Shown here piece by piece: positions 6,989 to 17,241 of a DNA stretch of 64,000 bases. Source of the DNA: Streptomyces sp. TLI_235 (lineage in GTDB: Bacteria; Actinomycetota; Actinomycetes; Streptomycetales; Streptomycetaceae); the NCBI GenBank assembly GCA_002300355.1, contig NSGV01000001.1:930001-994000 (forward strand), read 5' to 3'. The first letter of the stretch is position 1. Each line of letters starts with the position of its first letter. Both the position numbers and the translations under genes were made by a program. The notes beneath the pieces are model-generated. The model was not told where the DNA came from. It made no database searches and worked only from the letters and a program-made list of their open reading frames with translations.

Positions 6989-9676
6989 TCAGGGCAGCAG
7001 TTGCTCGGCCCAGATGACCTTGCCGGAGTCGGTGTAGCGGGTGCCCCAGCGTTCGGCGAACTGGGCGACCAGGAAGAGGCCGCGGCCGCCCTCGTCGGTG
7101 CTGGCGGCGTACTTGAGGTGCGGCGAGGTGCTGCTGCTGTCGGAGACCTCGCAGATCAGGGTGCGGTCGCGGAGCAGCCGGACCCGGATCGGGCCGCCGC
7201 CGTAGCGGATGGCGTTGGTGACGAGTTCGCTGAGGATGAGTTCGGTGGTGAAGGCGAGGTCCTCCAGGCCCCACTCCTCCAGCCGGCGGCTGACCTCGCC
7301 ACGGACGCCGGAGACGGCGCTGGGGTCGGCGGGGACGTCCCACGTGTCGACGTTCTCGGCGGGCAGGGCGCGGGTGCGGGCGACGAGCAGGGCGATGTCG
7401 TCCTTGGGGCTGGCCGGGAGCATGGCCTCCAGCACGTTGTCGCAGGTCTTCTCGGGCGAGAGGCCGGGGTGGGCGGCGAGGGTGGCGCGCAGTGCCTCCA
7501 GGCCCTCGTCGATGTCGCGTGAGCGGTCCTCGACCAGGCCGTCGGTGTAGAGGACGACGTGGCTGCCCTCGGGGATGTCGATGTCGACGGCCTCGAAGGG
7601 CAGGCCGACCAGGCCGAGGGGGGCGCCGGCGGGGAGTTCGGGGAATTCGACGCTGCCGTCGGGGTGGACGACGGCGGGCAGCAGGTGGCCGGCCCGGGCC
7701 ATGGTGCAGCGCAGCGCGACCGGGTCGTAGATGGCGTAGAGGCAGGTGGCGCCGGTGATCGGGGCGTCGCCGTCGAGGGAGGAGTCCTGGTCGATCCGGT
7801 TGACGAGGTCGTCGAGGTGGCCGAGGAGTTCGTCGGGGGGCAGGTCGAGGGCGCTGAAGGTGTGGACGGCGGTGCGCAGTCGGCCCATGGTGGCGGCGGC
7901 GTGCAGGCCGTGGCCGACGACGTCGCCGACGACCATGGCGACGCGGGCGCCGGAGAGCGGGATGACGTCGAACCAGTCGCCGCCGACGCCGGCCTGGGCG
8001 GGCAGGTAGCGGTAGGCGAGGTCGAGGGCGCTCTGGTCGGGCAGGCCGCCGGGCAGCAGGCTGTGCTGCAGGGTGACGGCCATGGCGTGTTCGCGGGTGT
8101 AGCGGCGGGCGTTGTCGATGCACAGGCCGGCCCGGGCGACGAGTTCCTCGGCGACGGAGCGGTCGTCTTCGTCGAAGGGGTCGGGGCGTTCGGAGCGCCA
8201 GAAGCTGGCCATGCCGAGGACGACGCCGCGGGCCTGGAGGGGCACCGTGAGCAGGGAGTGCACGCCGTAGTTCTGTACGCCGGTGGCGCGGTCGGGGTGG
8301 TACTGCTGCCAGGCTTCGAAGGCGGCGGTGAGGTCGGGTTCGAGCACGGCGTCACCGGAGGCCATGGCGCGGGCGCGGGGGGTGTCGGGGACGAGCGGGA
8401 CGGGTTCGCCGACGGGGATGAACGGGGAGTCGGGGCGGACGCCGCTGTGGCCGGTGCGGAGCATCACGGCGGGTGTGCCGGTGGGTTCCTCGCCGCGCAG
8501 GACGGGCTCGGCGAGGTCGACGGTGACGAAGTCGGCGAAGACGGGGACGGCGGCGTCGGCGAGTTCCTGGGCGGTGCGGGCGACGTCGAGGGTGGTGCCG
8601 ATGTTGCCGCTGGCGTCGTAGAGCAGTTTGAGGCGGCGTCCGGCGAGTTCGGCGCGGCCGGAGAGGGCCTGCAGCTCGGTGGAGTCGCGGAGGGTGACGA
8701 CCCGGCCGGGTGGGCCGCCGTTGGTGTCGGTGGAGCGGATGTTGACGGCGAGCAGCCGGTCGCCTGCGCTGACCACCCGGTCGGTGGCGCTCTCGCCGGA
8801 GGTGAGCAGGTCGCCGATGGGGCGGTCGAGGGCGAGGGCGGTGACCTGGCGGCCCTCGGCGTCGGCGGGGAGCGGAAGCAGGCGGCGGGCCTCGTCGTTG
8901 GCGAGCAGGATCGTCCCGGAGCCGTCGAGGATGAGGACGCCCTCGCGGACGGCGTGCAGCACGGCGTCGTGGTGCTCGTACATGCGGGTCATCTCGGCGG
9001 GGCCGAGGCCGCGGGTCTGCCGGCGCAGGCGGCGGCCGACCAGGGCGGTGCCTGCGGTGGCGAGGGCGAGGGCGCCGGCGGCGGTGGCGAGGAGCAGTGG
9101 CAGCTGCTGGTCGGCGGTGTCGGCGATCTTGGCCTTGCGGACGCCGGCCGAGACGATGCCGACCACGGTGCCGTCGGGTTCCTCGACGGGGACGGTGGCC
9201 TGGACGAGGGGTCCGATGGTGCCGTTGACGCTCTCGATGACGGTCTTTCCGGCGAGGGCGGGGGCGATGGTGCCGACGAACTTCTTGCCGATCCGGTCGG
9301 GCATGGGGTGGGTGTAGCGGATGCCTTCGGTGTTCATCACGACGATGAAGTCCACGCCGGAGGTGACCCGGGCGGCCTCGGCCCGCGGTTGGAGGATCAC
9401 GGTGGGGTTCGAGGTGCTGAGGGCGTCGATGATGCCGGGCGAGTTGGCGAAGGCCTGGGCGACGGCCAGCGAGCGGTTGGCGGCCTCGCGGGAGATGTCG
9501 CGCCGGGACTGCAGCACGAGTTCGATGCCCGCGGCGACCACCAGCAGCAGGACGATGACCACCTGGAGGATGAACACCTGGCCTGCGACGGAGCGCATTC
9601 GCAACGCCGACCAGGGACGTCGACCGGTGGAGTCGGGGGCCGACGGGGCCCGGGATCGGCCCCTAAACCGGACCAT
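6989..9676 (-). CDS. Membrane sensor SpoIIE-type PP2C phosphatase with PAS, GAF and HATPase domains
   Basis: This protein has 895 residues if started at the codon for MVRFRGRSR. Two membrane segments (VFILQVVIVLLLVVAAGIEL and LLLATAAGALALATAG) flank an extracytoplasmic Cache-like sensor with FIVVMNTEGIRYTHP. A PAS region (GVLILDGSGTILLAND), a GAF domain and a SpoIIE phosphatase domain follow; the last has GGDWFDVIPLSGARV, VGDVVGHG and FVLYTDG-like metal-site motifs. The C-terminus is an RsbW-like HATPase domain (ELVTNAIRYGGG, then EGGRGLFLV). Streptomycetes use such phosphatase/anti-sigma hybrids in SigB-type partner-switching stress pathways. No partner gene is adjacent. Confidence 0.9.
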   Translation of the reverse strand: MVRFRGRSRAPSAPDSTGRRPWSALRMRSVAGQVFILQVVIVLLLVVAAGIELVLQSRRDISREAANRSLAVAQAFANSPGIIDALSTSNPTVILQPRAEAARVTSGVDFIVVMNTEGIRYTHPMPDRIGKKFVGTIAPALAGKTVIESVNGTIGPLVQATVPVEEPDGTVVGIVSAGVRKAKIADTADQQLPLLLATAAGALALATAGTALVGRRLRRQTRGLGPAEMTRMYEHHDAVLHAVREGVLILDGSGTILLANDEARRLLPLPADAEGRQVTALALDRPIGDLLTSGESATDRVVSAGDRLLAVNIRSTDTNGGPPGRVVTLRDSTELQALSGRAELAGRRLKLLYDASGNIGTTLDVARTAQELADAAVPVFADFVTVDLAEPVLRGEEPTGTPAVMLRTGHSGVRPDSPFIPVGEPVPLVPDTPRARAMASGDAVLEPDLTAAFEAWQQYHPDRATGVQNYGVHSLLTVPLQARGVVLGMASFWRSERPDPFDEDDRSVAEELVARAGLCIDNARRYTREHAMAVTLQHSLLPGGLPDQSALDLAYRYLPAQAGVGGDWFDVIPLSGARVAMVVGDVVGHGLHAAATMGRLRTAVHTFSALDLPPDELLGHLDDLVNRIDQDSSLDGDAPITGATCLYAIYDPVALRCTMARAGHLLPAVVHPDGSVEFPELPAGAPLGLVGLPFEAVDIDIPEGSHVVLYTDGLVEDRSRDIDEGLEALRATLAAHPGLSPEKTCDNVLEAMLPASPKDDIALLVARTRALPAENVDTWDVPADPSAVSGVRGEVSRRLEEWGLEDLAFTTELILSELVTNAIRYGGGPIRVRLLRDRTLICEVSDSSSTSPHLKYAASTDEGGRGLFLVAQFAERWGTRYTDSGKVIWAEQLLP

Positions 9677-9817
9677 GTGCCTATGTGTACCCCGGGCTGC
9701 CCCGCCCGGCCAAGAGGTGAGGGCGATCACATCGCTGGACGGACCGCCCGGTCACGCAGGGTGCGGGCACGCGGGCGCGGCGTCGGCACGGCCGGCGCCG
9801 GGGCCGCCCGGGATTCG

Positions 9818-10081
9818 TCAGTAGATGAGGTAGTTGGGCCGGTGGCCCTCGTCGGCGATTTCGCCGTCGGCCACCGAGCGCAGCTTGCGGGAGAGTTCGT
9901 CGAGTGCCCGGGAGGCGGCGACCTCCTCGCCGATCCTGGCCAGCGGCCGGTCGTCGCGGCTCTTGACCGCTTCGCCGTGGCCGCTGAGGCCGGGCGCGTG
10001 CGAGCCGCGCAGCCGGGCGTCGCAGGCCGTGTTGACGCCGTCCTCCGCGAAGACCAGCTCTACGTCCCACTGGTTGTGCAT
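9818..10081 (-). CDS. DUF1876-like small protein
   Basis: An 87-residue protein opens MHNQWDVELVFAEDGVNTACDARL and contains GHGEAVKSRDDRPLARIGEEVAASRAL. It resembles the actinobacterial DUF1876 family, a small double-strand-RNA-binding-like fold of unknown role. The ATG at 10081 is preceded by an aggaggtgc ribosome-binding site. No signal peptide or membrane segment is visible. Confidence 0.75.
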   Translation of the reverse strand: MHNQWDVELVFAEDGVNTACDARLRGSHAPGLSGHGEAVKSRDDRPLARIGEEVAASRALDELSRKLRSVADGEIADEGHRPNYLIY

Positions 10082-10191
10082 GGCGCACCTCCTCTGGCGG
10101 GCCCCGGTTCCAGCGTGCGCCCGGGGGTGGCGGCCGGGCAACCAGGGAGGGCGGCGGGCGCGCCGGGACGCCGGGAATGCCCTCATGTCGG

Positions 10192-10201
10192 TGAACGTTC
10201 A
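10192..10201. promoter_or_regulatory. TGAACGTTCA palindrome in a divergent intergenic region
   Basis: A perfect 10-bp palindrome lies 60 bp upstream of the TPR gene and 110 bp upstream of the DUF1876-like gene. It may be an operator. No regulator can be named. Confidence 0.25.
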
Positions 10202-10261
10202 ACTGACTGGTCCTGATGCGGGCCGGACGGAGCGGGGGGACGAGCCGAGAGGAGTCGCACG

Positions 10262-10651
10262 GTGTTCCACGAGTACCTGGCGGGCGAGACCGCCGAGCAG
10301 TGGCGCTGGGCCGGACTGTACTTCGACGCGAAGGAGTACACGGAGGCGGCGAAGCTGCTGGCGCCGGTGGTCGAGCAGCACCCGGAGCAGGTCGGCCCGC
10401 GCCTGCTGCTGGCCCGCGCCTACTTCCACTCCGCCCAGCTGCGGCGGGCCGAGGAGCAGCTGCGCGAGGTGGTGGCGCGCGACCCGGTCGAGCAGTACGC
10501 GCACCTGATGCTGGGGCGGACGCTGGAGCGCCAGGGCCGGGCGGCGGAGGCGGCGCGCTGGCTGCGGCTGGCGGCGGCGCTGGAGGGTCCGGCGACACAG
10601 GGTCCGGCGGCGGGGGGTGCCGCGGCGGAGGGTGCCGCGGCGGAGGGGTAA
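10262..10651 (+). CDS. Tetratricopeptide-repeat protein
   Basis: This 129-residue protein consists almost entirely of about three TPR units: WRWAGLYFDAKEYTEAAKLL, then LLLARAYFHSAQLRRAEEQL, then LMLGRTLERQGRAAEAARWL. It ends in a short Ala/Gly/Glu repeat tail. The GTG start follows an aggag ribosome-binding site. There is no signal peptide, so it is probably a cytoplasmic protein-interaction scaffold with unknown partners. Confidence 0.8.
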   Translation: MFHEYLAGETAEQWRWAGLYFDAKEYTEAAKLLAPVVEQHPEQVGPRLLLARAYFHSAQLRRAEEQLREVVARDPVEQYAHLMLGRTLERQGRAAEAARWLRLAAALEGPATQGPAAGGAAAEGAAAEG

Positions 10652-10817
10652 CGGCCCCCGGTCCGGCGGGGCCGGTCGGGGTGTCCGGGTCACGGCCGTT
10701 CGGCCGCAGGCGACCTTGCATGGACACGTCATCAAGGTGACACTGGGGCGCGCCTGACGGAGGGTCGAACCGACACACCGTCACCCGACCGCACCCGGAC
10801 CGCACTGGAGGACCCCT

Positions 10818-12305
10818 GTGCGCACGAGGATGATCGTCTCCCTGGTGGCCGCCGCCACCCTGCTGCTCGCCGATCCGGCGTCGGCGGCCGCGGCGGCCGC
10901 CGGCGCCCCGGGCGTCGGCGACGCCTACTACCCGACCTACGGCAACGGCGGCTACGACGTCTCGCACTACGACATCCGGCTGAAGTACCAGCCCGCCACC
11001 GACCGGCTGGAGGGCACCACCACGATCCTGGCCACCGCCACCCAGGACCTCTCGCGCTTCGACCTCGACTTCGCGCTCGACGTGAGCGAGGTGCTGGTGG
11101 ACGGCCGGCCCGCGAAGTTCGCCGCGACCGGCGAGCAGGAACTGGAGGTCACCCCGGCGGCGCCGCTGGCCAAGGGGCAGCGCACCACCGTGGTGGTCCG
11201 CTACGCGGGCACCCCGTCCGCGGTCTCCCGCTACGGCTTCACCGCGTGGCTGCGCACCCCCGACGGCGGGGTGGCGGCGGGCGAACCGGAGGCCGCCTGG
11301 TGGTGGTTCCCGAGCAACGACCACCCGTCGGACAAGGCCACCTTCGACGTGTCGGTGCTCGTCCCGGACGGCACCCAGGTGATCAGCAACGGCGACCTGG
11401 TCTCGCAGAGCTCGAAGATCGGCTGGACCCGCTGGAACTGGCGGCAGACCCGGCCGCAGGCCACCTACCTGGCCACCCTGGCGGTCGGCCGCTTCGACAT
11501 CACCCGGTCCACCAGCCCGGGCGGCATCCCGGTGCTGAACGCCTACAGCCGCGACCTCGGCGACAACGACGGCGCGGCCCGCGCCAGCGTGGAGCGCACC
11601 GGCGAGCTCGCCGACTGGCTGGCCGAGCGGTTCGGCCCCTACCCGTTCGGCTCGGTCGGCGGCTACGTGCCGAACGTGCGGACGGGGTACGCGCTGGAGA
11701 ACCAGACCCGGGTGTTCTACAGCCCCCGGCAGTTCGCCCGCGGCTCCAACACCTCGGTGGTGGTGCACGAGCTGGCCCACCAGTGGTTCGGCGACACGGT
11801 GTCGGTGCGCCGGTGGAGCGAGATCTGGCTGAACGAGGGCTTCGCCACCTACGCGCAGTGGCTGTGGTCCGAGCACGAGAACGAGGGCACCGCGCAGGAG
11901 CTCGCGGACTGGGTCTGGTCGTCGCATCCGGCCGACGACCCGTTCTGGACGGTGAAGCCCGGCGACCCCGGCCCCGACCACCAGTTCGACGCGGCCGTGT
12001 ACGACCGCGGCGCGCTCGCCCTGCAGGCGCTACGCACCGAGGTCGGCGACGACGCCTTCTTCCGCATCCTGAAGGGCTGGCCGGCCGAGTACCGGTACGG
12101 CAGCGCGACGATCGCCGACTTCCGGCAGTACGCCGAGCGGGTCTCCGGCCGGCCGCTCGGCGAGCTGCTGCAGACCTGGCTCTACACCCCGGCCAGGCCG
12201 GCCCGCGGCGCGGTGCCTTCCACCGCGGCGTCCGCGGCCCGGCCGTCGGCGGCTCCGCGGGAGCCGCGCTCCTGGGCGAGGATCCACGCCGCGCAGGAGC
12301 ACTGA
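10818..12305 (+). CDS. Secreted M1 family metallopeptidase (aminopeptidase N-like)
   Basis: This 495-residue protein has a signal peptide (MRTRMIVSLVAAATLLLADP). An N-terminal beta domain (YDVSHYDIRLKYQP, with a LEGTTTILATAT strand) precedes a thermolysin-like domain. The zinc site is HELAH at residues 317-321 with the third ligand Glu340 in NEGFATYA, the HEXXH-x18-E pattern. The exopeptidase loop is GYALENQ, a variant of GAMEN. It ends soon after the catalytic domain and lacks the large C-terminal domain of PepN, as in short secreted actinobacterial M1 enzymes. The GTG start at 10818 lies behind a tggagg ribosome-binding site. Confidence 0.92.
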   Translation: MRTRMIVSLVAAATLLLADPASAAAAAAGAPGVGDAYYPTYGNGGYDVSHYDIRLKYQPATDRLEGTTTILATATQDLSRFDLDFALDVSEVLVDGRPAKFAATGEQELEVTPAAPLAKGQRTTVVVRYAGTPSAVSRYGFTAWLRTPDGGVAAGEPEAAWWWFPSNDHPSDKATFDVSVLVPDGTQVISNGDLVSQSSKIGWTRWNWRQTRPQATYLATLAVGRFDITRSTSPGGIPVLNAYSRDLGDNDGAARASVERTGELADWLAERFGPYPFGSVGGYVPNVRTGYALENQTRVFYSPRQFARGSNTSVVVHELAHQWFGDTVSVRRWSEIWLNEGFATYAQWLWSEHENEGTAQELADWVWSSHPADDPFWTVKPGDPGPDHQFDAAVYDRGALALQALRTEVGDDAFFRILKGWPAEYRYGSATIADFRQYAERVSGRPLGELLQTWLYTPARPARGAVPSTAASAARPSAAPREPRSWARIHAAQEH

Positions 12306-12313
12306 CGGCGGTT

Positions 12314-12352
12314 CGGCTCCCGCCCCGCCGTCCACGAGCGGGGCGGGAGCCG
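12314..12352. terminator. Bidirectional terminator
   Basis: A perfect 14-bp stem (CGGCTCCCGCCCCG at 12314-12327 and its complement at 12339-12352) with an 11-nt loop lies between the convergent M1 peptidase and phospholipase D-family genes. Confidence 0.8.
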
Positions 12353-12366
12353 GGTCGGGCGGGCCG

Positions 12367-13956
12367 TCAGGCGGTGCAGGTCCCGCGCGCCCAGTCGACG
12401 GTCGCGGCGGTCTGCGAGTACTGCCACTGCGGGGCGAGCACCTCGGCGTCCAGCCGGCCGGCGGCGGCCCGGTCCTCGACGATGTAGCCGAAGTCCTGCA
12501 GCCAGGCCGGGTAGAGGTTCTTCGACCCGGTGTAGAAGGCCTGGCCGTCCACCGAGACCACCTTGTGGTGCAGCGCGTACGGGTGGCCGTCGGCCCAGGT
12601 GGCGGTCGGCGCCGCGCGGAAGGAGGCGAGCTGCAGGTTGCCGCAGAGCGCGGCGCGCCCCTTGGCCTGGTCACCCGTCAGCTTCACCAGGCGGTCCTTC
12701 AGCACGTCGCTGATCTCGGCGAGGGACTTGATCTGCGAGTAGCCGCCGCTGCCGACCGCGCCGCGGTTGGCCGGGTCGCTGACCACGATCCGCACCTTGA
12801 CGCCGGCGGCCAGCTTGGCGGCCAGTACGTCGTACAGCCGCTGGTCGTAGCGGGGCAGCGGCGGGCAGGTGGCGTTGAGGTCCTGCTGGGAGATCTCGAC
12901 GTGGTCGGTGGCGCTGGCGACCAGGGCGCGCAGCGCGTTCTCCTCGGGGTTGACCGTCTCGTAGTCGCGGTCGTTGTTGGTGTGGTCGGGCAGGCCGATG
13001 CCGCACCGGGTGGCGGAGGCCCCCGGCAGCTGCGGACGGTAGCCGGACGCCGGGTCGGCGGTGCGCACCCCGACGCCGAGGCCGCCGACGGCGATCACCG
13101 GGACGCCGCCGGCCTGCGGGGCGGCGGGGGTGTCCAGGGTGCGCAGGCAGCCGGCTCCGGCGGAGGCGGCGAACCAGACGTTCTGGCTGAGGCCGCCGGT
13201 GTTGTCGCAGGTCCAGGACCAGAGGGTGTCGAGGTAGCGGGCGGCGGTGCCGGCCGCCGGCCCGGTGATCTCGACGTCGGCGTCGGTGACCGGGTGGGCG
13301 GTGTCCAGGTAGTCGTCCTTCCACCCGTTGATGCCGCCGACGATCGCGGTGGCGCCGTCCACGACCAGGATCTTGGAGTGGTTCCAGGAGAGCCCGGTGC
13401 GGGAGGTGGTGGCGGAGGCGACGGTGAGGGTGACGTTCGCGGCGGCCGGGCCGAGCCTCGAGATCAGCTCGTCGCGGTAGGCCGCGGGCCGCACGTTCAG
13501 GTGGTAGACGGGGGCCGCTCCGACCAGGATGCGCACGGTGAGGTGCCGTCCGTCGGCGGTGGCCTGCTTGAGGCCGGCGACCAGGGCGTCCTCGAAGCCG
13601 CCGTTCGGGAAGGGCGCCAGCGAGGAGACGTCGACCGTGCGGGTGGCGGCGGCGACGGCGGCGGTGGTGCGGGCGAGCAGCTGCTCGCTGCCGGTGCGGG
13701 TGCCGCAGGCCGGGTCGCCCCAGCAGCCGGGCGTCTGCAGCACGCCGTCGAAGCGGTTGCCGTCGCTGCGCTGCCAGACCGTGCCGTCCAGGCCCGGCGA
13801 GACCTCGCGCAGGGTCTGCTCGACGGCGTCGAGGTGCGGGGTCGCGGGCGGTGCGGCATAGGCCGGTGCGGCGGCGGGGAGCACGCCGAGGACGGCGGCG
13901 AGGACGAGCAGGGGGCGGGTGACGCGGCCGTTGCGGCGCGGTCGGCGGTCGGGCAC
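12367..13956 (-). CDS. Secreted phospholipase D-family protein
   Basis: This protein of about 529 residues has a signal peptide ([19 protein letters not shown]) and two HKD motifs: [19 protein letters not shown] and [18 protein letters not shown]. Each supplies the His-Lys pair of the phosphodiesterase active site, so the usual pseudo-dimer of secreted PLDs is complete. The mature region also holds several cysteines ([16 protein letters not shown]). GTG 13956 has an aaagga ribosome-binding site. It probably cleaves phospholipids or other phosphodiesters outside the cell; the substrate is not readable from sequence. Confidence 0.88.
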   Translation of the reverse strand: MPDRRPRRNGRVTRPLLVLAAVLGVLPAAAPAYAAPPATPHLDAVEQTLREVSPGLDGTVWQRSDGNRFDGVLQTPGCWGDPACGTRTGSEQLLARTTAAVAAATRTVDVSSLAPFPNGGFEDALVAGLKQATADGRHLTVRILVGAAPVYHLNVRPAAYRDELISRLGPAAANVTLTVASATTSRTGLSWNHSKILVVDGATAIVGGINGWKDDYLDTAHPVTDADVEITGPAAGTAARYLDTLWSWTCDNTGGLSQNVWFAASAGAGCLRTLDTPAAPQAGGVPVIAVGGLGVGVRTADPASGYRPQLPGASATRCGIGLPDHTNNDRDYETVNPEENALRALVASATDHVEISQQDLNATCPPLPRYDQRLYDVLAAKLAAGVKVRIVVSDPANRGAVGSGGYSQIKSLAEISDVLKDRLVKLTGDQAKGRAALCGNLQLASFRAAPTATWADGHPYALHHKVVSVDGQAFYTGSKNLYPAWLQDFGYIVEDRAAAGRLDAEVLAPQWQYSQTAATVDWARGTCTA

Positions 13957-14114
13957 GGAGAGGGTCCTTTGGCAGATCACCAACAATCTACCTGATGGTA
14001 ACTTGATGGACCGCCAGATGATCAAACCGGGTCGCCGGCTGATCGCATCACGTCACGGCCGGTCGCACCGGGTCGGCCGGTGAGGGCGGCGAGGCCGCCC
14101 CGGCACCGGCCGCC

Positions 14115-17100
14115 TCAGCCGCGCCCGCCGATGTGCAGCCCGGCCGGCCGCGCGTCGTCCTGCACCAGCCGGCCCGCCTGGTCCGAGGTGAGCGGCCGGG
14201 CGAACAGGTAGCCCTGGCCGAGCGGGCAGCCCATCGCGGCCAGCAGGTCGCGCTGGACGGTGTTCTCGATCCCCTCCGCGATGACCTGCACACCGAGCGT
14301 GTCGGCGATCCGCGCGATGCCCTCGACCAGCGCGTACTGCTGCTGGGAGTGGCCGAGCCCGTCGATGAAGGACTTGTCGATCTTCAGGATGGAGATCGGG
14401 AACTCCCGCAGGTAGCTCAGCGAGGAGTAGCCGGTGCCGAAGTCGTCGATGGCGATCTGCACCCCGAGGTCGCCCAGCATCTGCATGTCGGTGCGGACCC
14501 GCTCGTCGCGGCGCATCAGCACCGTCTCGGTGAGCTCCAGCACCAGCGTGGACGGCTCGATGCCGCTCTGGTCGAGCGCCCGGCGGACGGTGTCCACGAA
14601 TCCCGCGTCGCGGAACTGGCGGCCGGAGACGTTGACGCTCACCCGCAGCGGGCCGCGCCCGCCGACCGCCCGCTCGGCCTTCGTCAGCCGCTGCCACTGG
14701 GCCGCCTCGGAGACCGCCCGCTCCAGCACCCAGGCGCCGAGCGGCACGATCTGGCCGCTCTCCTCGGCGAGCGAGATGAACTCCTCCGGCAGCACCATGC
14801 CGCGCCGCGCGTGCGGCCAGCGCACCAGCGCCTCGAAGCCCACCAGGCCGCCCGAGGTGAGGTCGACGATCGGCTGGTAGTACAGCGCGAACGCGGACTC
14901 CGCGATCGCCTCGTCCAGGCTCTCGTTGAGCTCGTGCCGCTCGACCAGGCCGGCCTGCAGCGCCGGCCGGTAGTGGCACCACTGCCGCTTGCCGGCCGCC
15001 TTGGCCGAGTACAGCGCCAGGTCGGCGTGGGTGAGCAGCTCGGCGCCGTCGTCGCTGTCCTCGGTGGTGGCGACGCCGACGCTGGCGGCCACCCGGACGG
15101 CGCCGGAGCTCAGCCTGAACGGCTCCTCGAAGACGGCCAGCACCGCCGAGGCGGTCGCCCCGACGTCCGCCGGCGAGATGGCGTCCTCGACCAGCACGGC
15201 GAACTCGTCACCGCCGAGCCGGGCCGCCGTGTCGGAGGTGCGCAGCGCGGTGGAGATCCGCAGCGAGACGGCGACCAGGAGTTCGTCGCCGACCGCGTGG
15301 CCCTGGGTGTCGTTGACCACCTTGAAGTCGTCGAGGTCGATGAAGAGCACGCCGGTGACGGTGCCGCGCCGGCCGCTGCGGGAGAGCGCGTGGCCGACCC
15401 GGTCCTGGAAGAGGACCCGGTTGGCCAGGCCGGTCAGCGAGTCGTGGAAGGCACGGTGGGTGAGTTCGCGCTCCATCTGCCGCTGGTCGGTGACGTCGCG
15501 CAGGGTGAGCACCAGGCCGCCGACCGTGGGGTCGTCGCGCAGGTCGTTCCAGCGGACCTCGGCCTCGATCACGGTGCGGTCGTTGCGCAGCAGCCGCCAG
15601 TGCTCGCGCTGCTCGGCCTGCTCGCGGGTGCGCATGCGCAGCAGGGCCTGGTTGACGGCACGGCTGTCCTCCGGCGGTACCAGGTCGGTGAGGGCCTGGC
15701 CGTCGAGCGAGGGGTAGCCGAGGACGCGGTCCGCCGAGGAGCTGGAGTACCGGATGGTGTCGTCCGCGCGCAGGATGAGGATCACGTCGGAGGCGCTCTG
15801 CACCAGCGTGCGGAAGTACAGCTCGCTGTTGCGGCGCGTGATCTCCTCGTTGAGCATCACCCGCTCGACCGCGAGGGCGGCCTGGGCGGCGAGGATGTCC
15901 AGGGTGCCCCATAAAGCCGTGAGCCGGTGCTCCGTGCCGCCGACGACGAGGGCGCCGATCAGCGGGTCGCCCGAGGGGCGCTTCTCCAGGACGAGCGGGC
16001 AGATGAGCGCGCTGGGCGCGCCCTCCAGGCGGAAGGCGAGCCCCTTGTCGAGGGCGGAGACCGGCACCAGGCGGCTCTCGCGGACGGGCTCGACCTCGAT
16101 CGGGCCGTCCCCGTCGGCACGCAGGGCGCCCTCGTCGCCGACCGCGAGCATTGCCACGTGCGCCGGCTCGGCGGGGACGAGCGCGGAGGCGGCGGTGCGG
16201 ACGGCGTCGGCGACCTGGGCGACGGTGACGGCCCCGCCGAGCGAGGCGCCGGCCATCCGCAGCACCCGCTCGCGCTCGACGGCGTGCCGGTGGTTGAGGA
16301 CGACCCCGGCGAGGCGGGAGAGCACCAGCAGGAACAGCACCGCGGAGAACCCGCCGATGACGGCCGCGTTCCCGGCGTCGCCCTGGGTCACCTCCAGGAC
16401 GAGCATGGTCGGGGCGATCAGCGAGGCGACGGCGAGCAGGGCGATCCGGCCGCGGCTGATGTCCGGCGGCTGGGTGGGGATGGGTCTGGTGAGTTCCACC
16501 ATCGAGGGGTGCAGCGCGGCCGCGCCCCAGGCGGTGTAGAGCACCGCCCAGCCGAGTTCGACGGGAGTGCCGATCCGCCACACCCCGTGCAGCTGGATCA
16601 GGCCGTACAGGACGTCGGAGACCAGCAGGCCGACGGTGCCGACGGTCAGCAGCAGCACTGCGGGGCTCTTGCCGCCGCGCGGGGCCAGCAGCCGCATCAG
16701 CATGGCGAGGACGAGGACGTCGCCGAGCGGGTAGGCGATCGAGACGGCCTTCTGGAACCAGGTGAGTTCCGGGTTCCTGGCGTACGGGACGACCAGGTAC
16801 ATCCAGCTCAGCAGGGCGAGGCCGACCGTCAGGGTCAGGGCGTCGATCAGCGAGCCGCGGTCCTGGTGGGCGGTGCGCCATCGGATGAATCCCCAGACGC
16901 CGGCCGCGTACAGCACGAACTCGGCGAGGTAGAAGGCGTCCGCCAAGGAGGGAAAGGCCGTCTGGTGCAGGTAGTTGGTCTGGACGACCTGCACGACCTC
17001 GCCGATGGTGAAGCTGAGGTTCGCCACCGCCAGCAGGTACCACGCGCTGGCATGGGCGGGCCGGTTGAGGTGGACTCCGATCACGATGGCGGCGAAACTG

Positions 17101-17219
17101 CTCAGCCCGATACCCGTCCACCAGATGATGCGGTCGGCGGGAAATCGGTAGTACACCACCGTCAGCAGGACCATCCAGCCGATATAACAGACCGTCAGCC
17201 GCTGTCGTCGACGTGTCAA
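14115..17219 (-). CDS. Membrane-anchored GGDEF-EAL protein (cyclic-di-GMP turnover) with GAF and PAS domains
   Basis: This protein has about 1034 residues from a TTG start preceded by a near-perfect aaggaggt ribosome-binding site. An N-terminal region of about ten membrane helices is followed by a GAF-like region. A PAS domain (SDVILILRADDTIRYSSSS), a GGDEF domain (RLGGDEF near residue 668, active-site form) and an EAL domain (FEALVRW near 791, DDFGTGYSSL near 921) complete it. Both enzymatic signatures look intact, so it could make or degrade cyclic-di-GMP, the signal that controls BldD and development in streptomycetes. It is divergent from the NRPS gene. Confidence 0.92.
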   Translation of the reverse strand: MTRRRQRLTVCYIGWMVLLTVVYYRFPADRIIWWTGIGLSSFAAIVIGVHLNRPAHASAWYLLAVANLSFTIGEVVQVVQTNYLHQTAFPSLADAFYLAEFVLYAAGVWGFIRWRTAHQDRGSLIDALTLTVGLALLSWMYLVVPYARNPELTWFQKAVSIAYPLGDVLVLAMLMRLLAPRGGKSPAVLLLTVGTVGLLVSDVLYGLIQLHGVWRIGTPVELGWAVLYTAWGAAALHPSMVELTRPIPTQPPDISRGRIALLAVASLIAPTMLVLEVTQGDAGNAAVIGGFSAVLFLLVLSRLAGVVLNHRHAVERERVLRMAGASLGGAVTVAQVADAVRTAASALVPAEPAHVAMLAVGDEGALRADGDGPIEVEPVRESRLVPVSALDKGLAFRLEGAPSALICPLVLEKRPSGDPLIGALVVGGTEHRLTALWGTLDILAAQAALAVERVMLNEEITRRNSELYFRTLVQSASDVILILRADDTIRYSSSSADRVLGYPSLDGQALTDLVPPEDSRAVNQALLRMRTREQAEQREHWRLLRNDRTVIEAEVRWNDLRDDPTVGGLVLTLRDVTDQRQMERELTHRAFHDSLTGLANRVLFQDRVGHALSRSGRRGTVTGVLFIDLDDFKVVNDTQGHAVGDELLVAVSLRISTALRTSDTAARLGGDEFAVLVEDAISPADVGATASAVLAVFEEPFRLSSGAVRVAASVGVATTEDSDDGAELLTHADLALYSAKAAGKRQWCHYRPALQAGLVERHELNESLDEAIAESAFALYYQPIVDLTSGGLVGFEALVRWPHARRGMVLPEEFISLAEESGQIVPLGAWVLERAVSEAAQWQRLTKAERAVGGRGPLRVSVNVSGRQFRDAGFVDTVRRALDQSGIEPSTLVLELTETVLMRRDERVRTDMQMLGDLGVQIAIDDFGTGYSSLSYLREFPISILKIDKSFIDGLGHSQQQYALVEGIARIADTLGVQVIAEGIENTVQRDLLAAMGCPLGQGYLFARPLTSDQAGRLVQDDARPAGLHIGGRG

Positions 17220-17226
17220 CCCAGCT

Positions 17227-17241
17227 ACCTCCTTCGGAGGT
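17227..17241 (-). promoter_or_regulatory. Hairpin sequestering the ribosome-binding site of the GGDEF-EAL gene
   Basis: In the minus-strand transcript, ACCTCC-GAA-GGAGGT forms a perfect 6-bp stem with a 3-nt loop. The right arm is the ribosome-binding site itself, 8 nt before the TTG start. Folding would hide the site. Direct sequence observation; a regulatory role is inferred. Confidence 0.5.

Noticed and set aside
7559..10216. An 885-codon plus-strand frame rich in Gly, Val and Asp
   Set aside because: It is the antisense of the SpoIIE phosphatase gene; its composition is an effect of GC-rich third codon positions.
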